Both the position numbers and the translations under genes were made by a program. This document shows, in pieces, positions 13,635 through 21,921 of a stretch of 34,573 bases of DNA. Position 1 is the stretch's first letter, and each line of letters opens with the position of its first letter. The notes under the pieces were generated by a model, which had not been told where the DNA came from, searched no databases, and worked only from the letters and a program-made list of their open reading frames with translations. The DNA lies in contig JAFWSI010000043.1 in the NCBI GenBank assembly GCA_017519415.1, positions 1-34,573 on the forward strand, read 5' to 3'. The stretch comes from Ruminococcus sp. (GTDB lineage Bacteria; Bacillota; Clostridia; Oscillospirales; Ruminococcaceae).

Positions 13635-16106
13635 ATGAAGCTGGACAACGTCAGATTATCAGACACGGAAATATGTATGCTCGAACAGCTGACCTATCTT
13701 GACGAGGACGTGGCAAAGGCAGCCTCCTCGGCAAGCAGCAGGGTAATGTTCTACAAGATCAGCGATACCAATAAAGGCGATACCGTAGCGGATATACTTG
13801 CACCGTTTACAGACAAGGCGCTCCTTAACCTGAAAAAACACGGTGAAAGTATCTGCGACGCGGAAATGACAGGTGCGGAGTGGGCTGACATACTGAAATA
13901 CATAAAGGGCAGCAGGCTTGCGAGGCTGAAGCTTACAGCCCTGAAAAGTGATGTGCAGGACTATCATATAGCAGTGGACGATGCTGGAAGAAAGTATTCC
14001 TACCCGCTGGCGCTGTGCTTCACGGACGGCTCCGACGACCCGAAGGAGGCAATAATTGCCTATAAGGGCACCACAGGTCCCGTTGAGTGGGCGGATAATG
14101 CCAAGGGAGCCTGTTCATATTTTACGCCTCCGCAGAATGAAGCTTTGAAATTTGCGACGGAAATGGCAAACAGGTACGGACATCTCACTGTCACCGGACA
14201 CTCCAAGGGCGGAAACAAGGCTATGTATGTGACCATAATGTGCGATAAGGTAGACAGGTGCGTAAGCTTTGACGGACAGGGATTTTCCGAGAAATTCCTG
14301 AAAATGAACGAGGGAAAGATAAAGAGAAGAGCGAAGCTCATACGGAATTATTCTCTTTCCACGGATTTTGTACATATACTTCTCTATCAGATACCCGGAT
14401 CTCAGCAGATATACTGCAAGGGCTTCGGAGTAGACGGAGTTGCGCAGAACCATGCTCCAAATTCCTTCTTCGTTCAGAAGACCCGTCAGGAATTCCTTGA
14501 AGAAGCCGCTCCTGATCTCGGCTTTGCGCGTCTTGACAGCTCGAATTATTATAAGGTGTTCCAGAAGGCGCTGGAAACCTATGGCAAGGACTATGTAATG
14601 CAGTTCGGAGAGGGAAAGCTGTTCCATATCAACAGGGACGGCTCTTCCGAGCTCAGATTTGAGCACTGTATGGAATCGGAAGAGGTGGCAAGGCTGCATG
14701 ATTTCATTCTGTACCTGCTGGGACAGGGACCCGAAACGGAGATACTCGTAAACTACTTTGAGAAGCTGCTTCCTGTAATGGTGCTTGGTCTTGACGTAAA
14801 GGGCAACAAATACAATGCCGACGAGAAAATGAGGTTCCTGCTAAGCGATACGGAGCCCCTTATGAAGCTCATGGGACATATCCTTTACTATATCAAGACC
14901 ATGAAGATGAATGTTTCCTACATAGACGATCTCCTCAGGACATTCAAGCTTAGCGGACTGAGCCTGTTTTACAGCGCCTGCGGTACTGTCGTGCTGAATA
15001 ACCTTATGGAGAAGGAGTACGACCCGGATCCCGCACTGAGCAACATAGTGTGGGAAAAGGGCGTTAAGAAGCTTGCGGGCGGTAAGCTCGCAAGGGGGGA
15101 TTTTGACAGGGTATGGACAGGCATACAGCGGGAGTTCCTCAATCTGTATCACAAGACCAACAAGTATCTTGAGGATACAAAGTTCATCAATGAGCTCAAT
15201 GATCTTGTGGATCTTATGAACTCTGATTTCATCAAGAAGCTGAAAGGGACGGTAAGGAATTCCGAGGAGCTCATGAAGATAAAGGATAAGAACCAGCTCT
15301 TTGATTTTCTCAACGAGGGCATACTCGATCTGAATTTTTCAGCTCTTCTTCCCTCAAATTACTATGAGGTAAGATATGCACTTTTCGGCAGCTACAAGAA
15401 GAAGATAACGGATATACTCGACGAATACGGCTATTCACTCAGGCTCGGCAGCAGCGAGGACAACATCATAGTTGCGGATAAAAGCGGCGGCGAGGTGGTG
15501 TACTCGGGCTCGGGCAGGGACAGTGTAACGGGAGCCTCTCTCAGGAGTACGGTCATACTGGGCGGCAGCGAGAATGACAAGCTGGATGGCGGCTCGCGGA
15601 ACGACGAGATCTACGGTGAAGAGGGAAATGACCAGATCAGCGGCGGAGAAGGCAACGATAAGCTCTTCGGAGGCAGCGGCGATGATATGATCTGGGGCGA
15701 TGACGGAAACGATACTATCGAAGGTGGAAGCGGCGACGACAGGCTCTTCGGAGGCAAGGGCAATGACATTCTTGACGGCGGAGCAGGCAACGACAGACTA
15801 TACGGCGGCGAGGGTGATGATGTGTATATCTTCGCCCGTGGCAGCGGCAGCGACCTTATAAGCGACCGGCTGGGTAATGATACCGTCCGCTTCGTCAATA
15901 TCGTCAAGGACGATATAAGCGTTACCCGCGGAATGGGAAACAATCTTAATTACAGTATAGACCGTTCCGATGATACTCTTATTATAGACAGCGTAAAGGA
16001 CGCAGAGGAGAAATTTACCTATGAATTTGCGGACGACAGGAAGTACAGGCTCCGCGAGGGAGAAGACGGCTTTGAGTTCACAGAGCTGTCTGACGATAAT
16101 GAATAA
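13635..16106 (+). CDS. DUF2974 (Mbeg1-like) lipase-fold protein with RTX repeats
   Basis: A protein of 823 residues. Residues about 1-330 match the DUF2974/Mbeg1-like alpha/beta-hydrolase family: AYKGTTGPVEWADN, then the nucleophile elbow V-T-G-H-S190-K-G-G. A long helical middle region (about 350-610) follows. Residues 643-732 form ten consecutive nonapeptides of the G-G-x-G-N-D-x-x-x type, the calcium-binding RTX beta-roll, followed by a C-terminal cap rich in short strands. There is no N-terminal signal peptide, as in RTX proteins exported by type I secretion from a C-terminal signal. RTX proteins are mostly Gram-negative, so this is unusual in a Firmicute. The ATG at 13635 has AAGGAG well placed; reading upstream of it has no support. 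A hydrolase acting on lipids or esters is likely but unproven. Confidence 0.9.
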   Translation: MKLDNVRLSDTEICMLEQLTYLDEDVAKAASSASSRVMFYKISDTNKGDTVADILAPFTDKALLNLKKHGESICDAEMTGAEWADILKYIKGSRLARLKLTALKSDVQDYHIAVDDAGRKYSYPLALCFTDGSDDPKEAIIAYKGTTGPVEWADNAKGACSYFTPPQNEALKFATEMANRYGHLTVTGHSKGGNKAMYVTIMCDKVDRCVSFDGQGFSEKFLKMNEGKIKRRAKLIRNYSLSTDFVHILLYQIPGSQQIYCKGFGVDGVAQNHAPNSFFVQKTRQEFLEEAAPDLGFARLDSSNYYKVFQKALETYGKDYVMQFGEGKLFHINRDGSSELRFEHCMESEEVARLHDFILYLLGQGPETEILVNYFEKLLPVMVLGLDVKGNKYNADEKMRFLLSDTEPLMKLMGHILYYIKTMKMNVSYIDDLLRTFKLSGLSLFYSACGTVVLNNLMEKEYDPDPALSNIVWEKGVKKLAGGKLARGDFDRVWTGIQREFLNLYHKTNKYLEDTKFINELNDLVDLMNSDFIKKLKGTVRNSEELMKIKDKNQLFDFLNEGILDLNFSALLPSNYYEVRYALFGSYKKKITDILDEYGYSLRLGSSEDNIIVADKSGGEVVYSGSGRDSVTGASLRSTVILGGSENDKLDGGSRNDEIYGEEGNDQISGGEGNDKLFGGSGDDMIWGDDGNDTIEGGSGDDRLFGGKGNDILDGGAGNDRLYGGEGDDVYIFARGSGSDLISDRLGNDTVRFVNIVKDDISVTRGMGNNLNYSIDRSDDTLIIDSVKDAEEKFTYEFADDRKYRLREGEDGFEFTELSDDNE
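15561..15830 (+). repeat. Ten RTX nonapeptide repeats
   Basis: Ten in-frame 27-base units encode GGSENDKLD, GGSRNDEIY, GEEGNDQIS, GGEGNDKLF and so on to GGEGDDVYI. The units are diverged at DNA level, so they are old rather than recently amplified. Asp at position 6 and Gly at 1-2 and 4 give the calcium-binding parallel beta-roll. Confidence 0.92.
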
Positions 16107-16110
16107 GCAA

Positions 16111-16143
16111 AGCGGCTGCACCGAACGGTGCAGCCGCTTTTTG
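16111..16143 (+). terminator. Terminator after the RTX gene
   Basis: AGCGGCTGCACCG (16111-16123) pairs perfectly with CGGTGCAGCCGCT (16126-16138) across a two-base gap and is followed by TTTTT. It starts five bases after the stop codon. Confidence 0.93.
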
Positions 16144-16237
16144 ACCGTATGAAAGCTTTTGTGAGGGCCTTGCGAGTGCCGGGAAATCATTCGTAAAAAA
16201 CGATAATCTGAATTAACATGATACGGTACAAAAGTGC

Positions 16238-16264
16238 GCGCCGAGCTCAGAATGAGCTCGGCGC
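16238..16264. terminator. Strong hairpin, possible terminator of the efflux operon
   Basis: GCGCCGAGCTCA (16238-16249) and TGAGCTCGGCGC (16253-16264) form a perfect 12-bp stem with a GAA loop. On the minus strand GCACTTTTG follows, on the plus strand TTTAAAG. The T runs are short, so termination is plausible in either direction but not certain. Confidence 0.5.
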
Positions 16265-16501
16265 TTTAAAGAGAATATAAATGAGAAGTAGAAGGCTTTT
16301 AATAACGCTGAGTATTTTGAGACTGATCCGCAATGCCGATCACATTCTCCGATCGTCGGGACACTTGTATACCGTCAGTGTTATAACCTCTGAATGGATC
16401 ATCTGACCCTCTGACGTGTACTCAACGTCCTAATTATACACCTTTTCAGAAGATAAATCAAGCCCTAATTTTGAGCAGATAATCCCGTCACCCTTTATAT
16501 C

Positions 16502-16627
16502 CTATCCTTTTGACGTAAAATCGGTATTATCAGGCGTTCCGGCAGCTGTTCCGCCGCCCTTTTCAAAGAGTATTATGCTTTCTGCGTTTTCCATACGGAA
16601 GCCGTAGCCGGCGCTGCTTTCGGGATC
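16502..16627 (-). pseudogene. Coding remnant, 41 codons, no start
   Basis: On the minus strand, directly after the permease stop and an in-frame TAA (16628-16630), 41 codons are open and read DPESSAGYGFRMENAESIIL, then FEKGGGTAAGTPDNTDFTSK. The residue choice and codon use look like a real protein end, but no start codon with a ribosome binding site precedes it; the only ATG is internal. It is probably the tail of a decayed gene. The family is not recognisable. It could also be a chance open stretch. Confidence 0.35.
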
Positions 16628-16632
16628 TTATA

Positions 16633-17958
16633 TCATTCGTAGCGGAGAGCCTCTATAGGGTCCAGCTTTGCAGCCTTTCCTGCGGGATAGCTTCCGAAGA
16701 ATATTCCGATGAGCATTGAGAAGCCCAGCGAAATGAGCATTGCTGCCGGAGATGGTTGTATGGTGAGGGATATGATGTCCTGATATTCGGGCATCTGCGT
16801 CATGGCGTATTTGGCTATCTCACCTATGAGGAAACCGTTGAATATTCCGAGCAGAACGCCGATGATACCGCCTATGAGACAGAGAATCACCGCCTCGGTT
16901 ATAAACTGGGTCCTTATGGAGCTGTTTTTGGCGCCGAGAGCCTTTCTGACTCCTATCTCGCGGGTGCGCTCGGTAATGCTTACCAGCATTATATTCATTA
17001 CGCCGATACCTCCTACAAGCAGGGATATTGCGGCGATTATCGCGACTACGATCGTAACTACGTTCAATACCTTGGTTATATCCTCCATGTCTTCCATGGG
17101 ATCGTAGATGTATATTTTGTAGTAGCGGTTTGTGCTGTATTTTTCGTCGAAGAACTGAAGGAGCTCTTCCTTTGCCTGTTTTCTGTCATAGGTGGCTGAG
17201 GAGAGAGTGACTTCCTCGTAGTTGCTCTGCATCTCGGCATTTGTGAGCTTGAGTCCTGTCTCGTAGGGGATGAGAATGGGAGTTGTTCTGTCCATCATGC
17301 TTATGCCCGGCTGGAAATACTTCTCCATTATCTTCGGGAATTTGTATACGCCCACGATAGTGAATTCGGTGCTGCAAATGCCGTCAATATCAACGGTTAT
17401 GTCCTTGCCGAGAGCTTTTGCGTTCTCACTGCCGAAATACTGCTTTACGAATATATCGGACACCAGTGCGGAATGCTTTTTGCCCTTGTCATCGGCGTCT
17501 TTGATGCATCTGCCGTCGATGACCTTGTACAGAGAACCGCCTCTGATATTGCCCTCGGTGACGCCCTGGACCGATATGTTCAGCTTCTGCGATTTGGGAT
17601 TGATGACGTTTCCGCTGCCGCATGAGCAGGAGCGGCTCCAGAGGTATTTGCCGGGATATTTCTCCTCCAGCTCGTCGTACATCTCCTGGGTTATGTAGTC
17701 CTCCTCCTGCATGGGGCGATACTGAAGGTAGTTGCCCTCGTCGTCCTTTCCGCCCTGGAATATGTATTCCACGGAAAAGTAATTCTCGCCAATCTGGTTG
17801 AAGGAGTTGGAAAGTGTCTTTTTCAGGGAGTTGCCGAGAGTTGTAATGGTTATTACAGCGCTGATGCCGATGATTATGCCCAGCATGGTCAGCATGGCGC
17901 GCATTTTGTTGCTTTTAAGTGAGGAGAAGGCAAGGCGTATATTTTCAATGAAGAACAC
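16633..17958 (-). CDS. MacB-type ABC transporter permease
   Basis: A protein of 441 residues with the MacB/FtsX plan. One N-terminal membrane helix (LTMLGIIIGISAVITITTLG) is followed by a large extracytoplasmic domain (about 45-305), then three C-terminal helices. The last part reads GVRKALGAKNSSI, and it ends with AGKAAKLDPIEALRYE, the typical FtsX-family terminus. The GTG at 17958 is chosen because AGGAGG lies eight bases before it; a GTG nine bases upstream overlaps that site. It overlaps the ATPase gene by 14 bases. With the ATPase and adaptor it forms a tripartite-style pump that exports small molecules or peptides; no outer-membrane partner is expected in a Firmicute. Confidence 0.94.
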   Translation of the reverse strand: MFFIENIRLAFSSLKSNKMRAMLTMLGIIIGISAVITITTLGNSLKKTLSNSFNQIGENYFSVEYIFQGGKDDEGNYLQYRPMQEEDYITQEMYDELEEKYPGKYLWSRSCSCGSGNVINPKSQKLNISVQGVTEGNIRGGSLYKVIDGRCIKDADDKGKKHSALVSDIFVKQYFGSENAKALGKDITVDIDGICSTEFTIVGVYKFPKIMEKYFQPGISMMDRTTPILIPYETGLKLTNAEMQSNYEEVTLSSATYDRKQAKEELLQFFDEKYSTNRYYKIYIYDPMEDMEDITKVLNVVTIVVAIIAAISLLVGGIGVMNIMLVSITERTREIGVRKALGAKNSSIRTQFITEAVILCLIGGIIGVLLGIFNGFLIGEIAKYAMTQMPEYQDIISLTIQPSPAAMLISLGFSMLIGIFFGSYPAGKAAKLDPIEALRYE

Positions 17959-18673
17959 TGCTGCCACCTCCTGCTATGCCTGCGGTATGATCTGAGACTA
18001 TCTTTCCGTCGTTCAGGGTGATTATCCTGTCGGTCTCGGAAGCGAGCTCGCGGCTGTGGGTGATGAGCACTATGGTCTTGTTCTCCTCCTTGTGGAGCTT
18101 ATGGAATATATCCATAACCATATGTCCCGTCACGGAATCGAGGGCTCCCGTAGGCTCGTCGGCGAGTATTATGGAAGGGGAATTGGCAAGAGCTCTTGCT
18201 ATGGCGATCCTTTGCTTCTGACCGCCGGATAGCTCATTGGGATTGTGGTCTGCGCGGTCGCTCATCTCCACAAGCTCCAGGAGCTGTTCCGCTCTTTTCC
18301 TGCGTTCCTTTCTTCCGATGCCTGCATAGAGCATTGGAAGCTCTACATTCTCGATCGCATTCGTCCTTGAGATAAGGTTGAAGTTCTGGAAAACGAAGCC
18401 TATCTCGCGGTTGCGTATGGAGCTTAGTTCTGTATCGTCGAGCTGGGATATATCGTTGCCGTTCAGCATATAGATACCGCTGGTGGGACGGTCGAGAGCG
18501 CCGATTATATTCATGAGGGTGCTCTTGCCCGAACCCGAGGGGCCGACTATGGCTGCAAATTCTCCCTCCTGTATCTTAAGATCGATACCGTGGAGTATTT
18601 CCAGCTCGTTGGGCATTCCGATATAGAAACTCTTGACGATACTGTGCATGGAAATAACAGTTTTCATCGGCAT
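17945..18673 (-). CDS. MacB/LolD-type ABC transporter ATPase
   Basis: A protein of 242 residues. Walker A is GPSGSGKST (44-52), the Q-loop glutamine is in VFQNFNLI (Q96), the signature is LSGGQ (148-152), and Walker B with catalytic Glu is IILADEP (168-174); the H-loop reads LITHS. This is the LolD/MacB branch, which pairs with FtsX-type permeases. The ATG shares a base with the stop of the adaptor gene (TAATG), with GGAGGA just upstream, so translation is coupled. Energy-supplying subunit of the pump. Confidence 0.96.
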   Translation of the reverse strand: MPMKTVISMHSIVKSFYIGMPNELEILHGIDLKIQEGEFAAIVGPSGSGKSTLMNIIGALDRPTSGIYMLNGNDISQLDDTELSSIRNREIGFVFQNFNLISRTNAIENVELPMLYAGIGRKERRKRAEQLLELVEMSDRADHNPNELSGGQKQRIAIARALANSPSIILADEPTGALDSVTGHMVMDIFHKLHKEENKTIVLITHSRELASETDRIITLNDGKIVSDHTAGIAGGGSSVLH

Positions 18674-20139
18674 TATTCCTCCGGAGCGTCAAGGGATATG
18701 GTATCGCCGTCGGAAACGTTGCTCGGGCTGGTGAGCACGATGTCGCCAACCTTCAGGTCTCCCGTGAGTATCTCGGTGTAGTAGTCTCCTTCAAATCCGA
18801 TGGTGACCGTGCGCTTTGACAGGGTATATTTACCGTCTTCGGCAGGAGTTGCCACGTATACGAAATATCCGTCGTTCTCGCCGCCGATGACAGCGTCGTA
18901 GGGTACGCTCAGTGCGGCGTCGCGCTTGTCGAGGATTATCTTCACGCTGGCGGACATACCAATGAGAAGTTCGCTGTCCTTGTCGGAAATGCTTACCTCA
19001 ACCGTATAGCCTCCGGGAACGGCGGTGCCCAAAGCGCTGCTGCCCGCGTCGGAGGAGATTATCCTTTCGATACGGGTTACCTTGCCGTTGATTATCCTGC
19101 TGCCCGTTGCGGAGGTCTTTATCTCGGCGTTCATGCCCTCGTTTATCCTGAGTATGTCGGACTCGCTGATCTTGCCCGAGATTATGAGCTCGGAGGTGTT
19201 TTCTATGGTCATAAGGTTGTTTGACATGGGAACGCTGCCCTCGGAAATACTCAGCTGAGTAACAACGCCGTCCTTGGGGGCCTTTACGATACAGCTCTCG
19301 ATCTTTTCCTGAAGCTCCCTGAGCTGCTTGTCGGCGGAGCTGTCGCTTACGGTGTATTTCTCGGCGTCAATGGCGTCCTGTGCAGTCTGCACAAGGTTGT
19401 CGCCGGCCTTTACCGTATCGTTGTATGCGGATATAGCCGCGTCAACCGCGTCGTCATAGGCGGGCAGCTGAGAGTGTACAGAGTCCACCGTCAGGTCGAG
19501 AGCGGCTATCTTTGCCGTAAGATCCTTCCAGTTTTCGCGGGCTGCGTCGGCAGCCTCCTTGTCGTCGCCTGCTGCGAGCATTTCGTCGTAAGCTGCCGCA
19601 GCATCCTCGTTGAGGGAGTTGTAACGGTCCACAAGTATATTATAATCGTTGTATGCCTGATCTCTCTTGGACTTGGCAGTGTCAATGGCAGACTGAGCCT
19701 TTGCAATCATATCGGCTCTCTCCTGACGCGCCTTTGTGAGGTTGCGCTGATTGAGGCTGTGGCTGTAATTTGAAGCGCCCTCTGCCTTTGCGCTGCTGGA
19801 GGAGAGACTGTCGAACTGCTCCTTGAGGGAACTGCTGTCGAATTCGCAGAGAATATCGCCTTTTTTCACGCTGTCTCCTACCTTGACGTTGAGCTTGCTT
19901 ACCTTGAGAGCCTGTTCGCAGGCTATGCTGACCTTGTCGCTGCTGGAAACGTTTCCGGACAGGTTTACATAGTTCAGCAGATCGCGGTTCTGAACTGTAC
20001 CGCAGGTCTGTGAGTTCCATTTTATCATTGATGTGGCTCCGCCTATGGCGTTTCTTATCAGCATGACGATAACGCCGATGATCAGCAGAAGCACGATCAG
20101 GATAATGATGAGCTTTTTTCTTTTCTTTGATTTCTGCAT
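18673..20139 (-). CDS. HlyD/MacA-family efflux adaptor protein
   Basis: A protein of 488 residues. A basic N-terminus and one membrane helix (about 9-28) anchor it. A first half-lipoyl strand set (V-K-V-G-D-S-V-K-K-G-D-I-L-C-E-F-D) leads into a long coiled-coil hairpin (about 95-275) rich in Ala, Asp, Lys and Glu. The second half-lipoyl segment follows (IVKAPKDGVVTQLSISEGS), then beta-barrel and membrane-proximal domains. This is the standard order for MacA-like membrane fusion proteins. It is the first gene of the operon and has GGGAGGAG before the ATG. It would extend from the membrane and receive substrate from the permease. The substrate is unknown. Confidence 0.95.
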   Translation of the reverse strand: MQKSKKRKKLIIILIVLLLIIGVIVMLIRNAIGGATSMIKWNSQTCGTVQNRDLLNYVNLSGNVSSSDKVSIACEQALKVSKLNVKVGDSVKKGDILCEFDSSSLKEQFDSLSSSSAKAEGASNYSHSLNQRNLTKARQERADMIAKAQSAIDTAKSKRDQAYNDYNILVDRYNSLNEDAAAAYDEMLAAGDDKEAADAARENWKDLTAKIAALDLTVDSVHSQLPAYDDAVDAAISAYNDTVKAGDNLVQTAQDAIDAEKYTVSDSSADKQLRELQEKIESCIVKAPKDGVVTQLSISEGSVPMSNNLMTIENTSELIISGKISESDILRINEGMNAEIKTSATGSRIINGKVTRIERIISSDAGSSALGTAVPGGYTVEVSISDKDSELLIGMSASVKIILDKRDAALSVPYDAVIGGENDGYFVYVATPAEDGKYTLSKRTVTIGFEGDYYTEILTGDLKVGDIVLTSPSNVSDGDTISLDAPEE

Positions 20140-20166
20140 TTGTTTTCTCCTCCCGAATGTTGTTTG

Positions 20167-20182
20167 TTATGTAAATACATAA
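20167..20182. promoter_or_regulatory. Palindrome overlapping the efflux promoter start
   Basis: TTATGTA-AA-TACATAA is a perfect 7-bp dyad that covers part of the -10 box and the expected transcription start. It is a good operator candidate for a dimeric repressor, but no regulator gene lies beside the operon. Confidence 0.5.
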
Positions 20183-20207
20183 TAACATATTTTCCGCCTA
20201 TCGTCAA
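20179..20207 (-). promoter_or_regulatory. Promoter of the MacA/MacB-type operon
   Basis: On the minus strand TTGACG (20207-20202) is followed after 17 bases by TATTAT (20184-20179), 40 bases upstream of the adaptor start codon. Confidence 0.8.
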
Positions 20208-20353
20208 CATTTTACGGCATATTCCGACGGACAGCGGGCGGAAATACCCTTCGTTTATGATTATAGCACTTCAAATATTAAAAAGTCTTTAAAAAGCGTC
20301 GGATTTGCACGAAAAATATTACATTCGCAGGCCGCATGGAAGGAGTAGCGCGT

Positions 20354-20407
20354 ATGAAGGACCGATTACAGCGGCTATTGTGGAATGTGCAATATTTATT
20401 CTCCTGA
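20354..20407 (+). CDS. Possible 17-residue peptide
   Basis: ATG with GGAAGGAG eight bases upstream opens a frame of MKDRLQRLLWNVQYLFS and a TGA. The peptide would be basic at its start and amphipathic. It lies before the kinase-operon promoter, so it is not part of that transcript, and no promoter of its own is clear. It is probably chance but has an unusually good ribosome binding site. Confidence 0.15.
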   Translation: MKDRLQRLLWNVQYLFS

Positions 20408-20433
20408 TATGTGCAATAATCTTATACAAAATA

Positions 20434-20462
20434 TTGACAAAAATGTAATGATATGGTATAAT
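20434..20462 (+). promoter_or_regulatory. Strong promoter of the FHA/kinase/surface-protein operon
   Basis: A perfect TTGACA (20434-20439) and a perfect TATAAT (20457-20462), with a TGG extension, are separated by 17 bases. Transcription would start near 20469, leaving a leader of about 115 bases. No other promoter is obvious up to 31427. Confidence 0.92.
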
Positions 20463-20536
20463 TATTTATATGTATTTCCGGAGTGAATGGAAAGAGAAAT
20501 ATCCGGAAAGCCGTGCTTTAAATTTGTTTTGAGGAA

Positions 20537-20562
20537 GCCGCGGATCGGCTAAGGATCGCGGC
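20537..20562 (+). other. Leader hairpin before the FHA gene
   Basis: GCCGCGGATC (20537-20546) pairs with GATCGCGGC (20554-20562), with one bulged G, around a seven-base loop. It sits just upstream of the AAGGGG ribosome binding site. There is no T run, so it is not a terminator; it may stabilise the long mRNA or adjust initiation. Confidence 0.5.
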
Positions 20563-20584
20563 AAAATCGTTAAGGGGTGAGTAA

Positions 20585-21916
20585 ATGCCGGGTATTACCG
20601 CAAAAGTCCTGTATCAGAACTGTGACGCTTTTCTTCAGGTCTCTCTCAGAAAGAAGGATCAGATCGACGAAAAGAGGCTCAGATTCATAAACGAAAACAC
20701 CGGAAAGGGTTTCCTGCGCGTGAAGTGGGAAAAAACTGCCGCGAGGAACGTGCTGAAGTACAAGGTAAGCAATATGACTGCGCTTTCTGAGTATATCAAG
20801 CAGACCATGACTCAGGAAACGTATTTCGGGATAATATGCCAGCTCCAGAAGATACTGGAGTATTGCAGCGAGGATAAGCTCTCTGCGGAGAACATTCTTC
20901 TGAATGATCCGAAGAACGTATATTACGATGTGGAAAAGAAGAAGGTCTACGTAGCCTATCTGCCGCTCTCGGTCAACGACCGCAAAGGCGGAGGAGCCGT
21001 AAAGCTGCTCTCAAAGCTGCATAAGAACGCAAATATAACCGTATCGGACGGCAAGGTTATAGAAAAGTACGGTTCCTTCATCGAGGACTACATCAAGAGC
21101 AGGAAGGACGGAAGCTTCACTCACAATCACCTGTATATACTGCTTCACGATATGCTTTCCATACCTGTTGACGAACTGGCGGGCAGCGCTTCGCAGGAGC
21201 AGCCTGAGCGGAAGCAGTCTTCCGGAGCCCCGGAGGATTCGGATCACACCATAATCGTCAACAGGAACAGGAGCATCGAGTGCCCTGCTTTCCTCAGGGA
21301 CGAGAACAACAGGGAGATACCCATAGACCATTTCCCGTTCACCATCGGCAGAAAGGCGGACAACGACCTTGCCCTTACGGACAGGGGGACCGTGTCCAAG
21401 GAGCACGCTGCCATAACCTATGAGAACGGTGAGTTCTTCATAGAGGACAGGAATTCGGCAAACGGCACCTTCCTCAATAGCTTTGCCGAGAACGGGCAGA
21501 GGATTACAAAGGAAAAGCTCGGAAGCGGGGACGTCATCTACATATATGATTCTCCCTTCGTGTTCAATATAAATTCAAGCGATTCGGCTACTGTTATAGT
21601 TGACGGCCGTAATGCGGGAGAGGCAAAGAAGTCTCCCAGCGGCAAGAAGCTGAAAAGCATAGCCTATCTTCTCAATTCCTCCAGCGGGGCAAAGATTCCG
21701 ATATTTGTGTATCCCTTTACCTGCGCGGAGATCTCGGGCCTTATCATAGGCAGGGAAAACAGCGGCAGCAGACACAGCATATATATCGAAAATATTTCAT
21801 GCACTTCCCTCAGCGTTGAGGACAGCGAGATGACAGAGGGCGAAAGGACAGACATTTTCTCGGGCTGTAATTTCCTCTATCACGGCATAGCCTATACTTT
21901 TTATGAAGAGAGCTGA
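20585..21916 (+). CDS. FHA-domain protein with N-terminal DUF6382-like domain
   Basis: A protein of 443 residues with no signal or membrane helix, so cytoplasmic. Residues 1-195 look like the DUF6382 domain found with FHA domains in Firmicutes. A good FHA domain follows at about 245-328: FTIGRKADNDLAL (Arg256), VSKEHAAI (Ser271, His274) and DRNSANGTFLN, all the phosphothreonine-contact positions. A second, degenerate FHA-like fold (about 362-440) has LIIGREN but lacks the rest. Two stretches, H-T222-I-I-V and A-T336-V-I-V, resemble phosphothreonine docking sites. First gene of the operon; next are a phosphatase and a kinase, so it is the likely reader of the kinase's phosphorylation. ATG preceded by AAGGGGTG. 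Confidence 0.93.
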   Translation: MPGITAKVLYQNCDAFLQVSLRKKDQIDEKRLRFINENTGKGFLRVKWEKTAARNVLKYKVSNMTALSEYIKQTMTQETYFGIICQLQKILEYCSEDKLSAENILLNDPKNVYYDVEKKKVYVAYLPLSVNDRKGGGAVKLLSKLHKNANITVSDGKVIEKYGSFIEDYIKSRKDGSFTHNHLYILLHDMLSIPVDELAGSASQEQPERKQSSGAPEDSDHTIIVNRNRSIECPAFLRDENNREIPIDHFPFTIGRKADNDLALTDRGTVSKEHAAITYENGEFFIEDRNSANGTFLNSFAENGQRITKEKLGSGDVIYIYDSPFVFNINSSDSATVIVDGRNAGEAKKSPSGKKLKSIAYLLNSSSGAKIPIFVYPFTCAEISGLIIGRENSGSRHSIYIENISCTSLSVEDSEMTEGERTDIFSGCNFLYHGIAYTFYEES

Positions 21917-21921
21917 CGGAT

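Larger units (their letters stand above)
16107..16632. other. Gene-poor stretch between convergent units
   Basis: This 526-base interval holds the RTX-gene terminator at its left end, a second strong hairpin at 16238-16264, and a short minus-strand coding remnant at 16502-16627. Between 16265 and 16501 I see no reading frame, promoter or clear repeat on either strand. Confidence 0.6.
20140..20584. other. Divergent control region between efflux and kinase operons
   Basis: The 445 bases hold two outward promoters (20179-20207 minus, 20434-20462 plus), a palindrome beside the minus promoter, a possible 17-codon reading frame at 20354-20407, and a hairpin leader for the kinase operon. About 20210-20340 is AT-rich with no clear feature. 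Confidence 0.7.

Noticed and set aside
14115-14699. Minus-strand frame of 194 codons opposite the DUF2974 gene
   Set aside because: It is antisense to a conserved hydrolase domain and shows no protein motif of its own.
15561-15830. Regular 27-base repeats considered as a CRISPR-like array
   Set aside because: They are in-frame RTX nonapeptide codons without conserved DNA repeats or spacers.
16633-20139. Efflux operon considered as a type I secretion system for the RTX protein
   Set aside because: The ATPase and FtsX-type permease are of the MacB class, not the fused HlyB-type exporter, and the operon is convergent with the RTX gene. A link cannot be excluded but is not supported.
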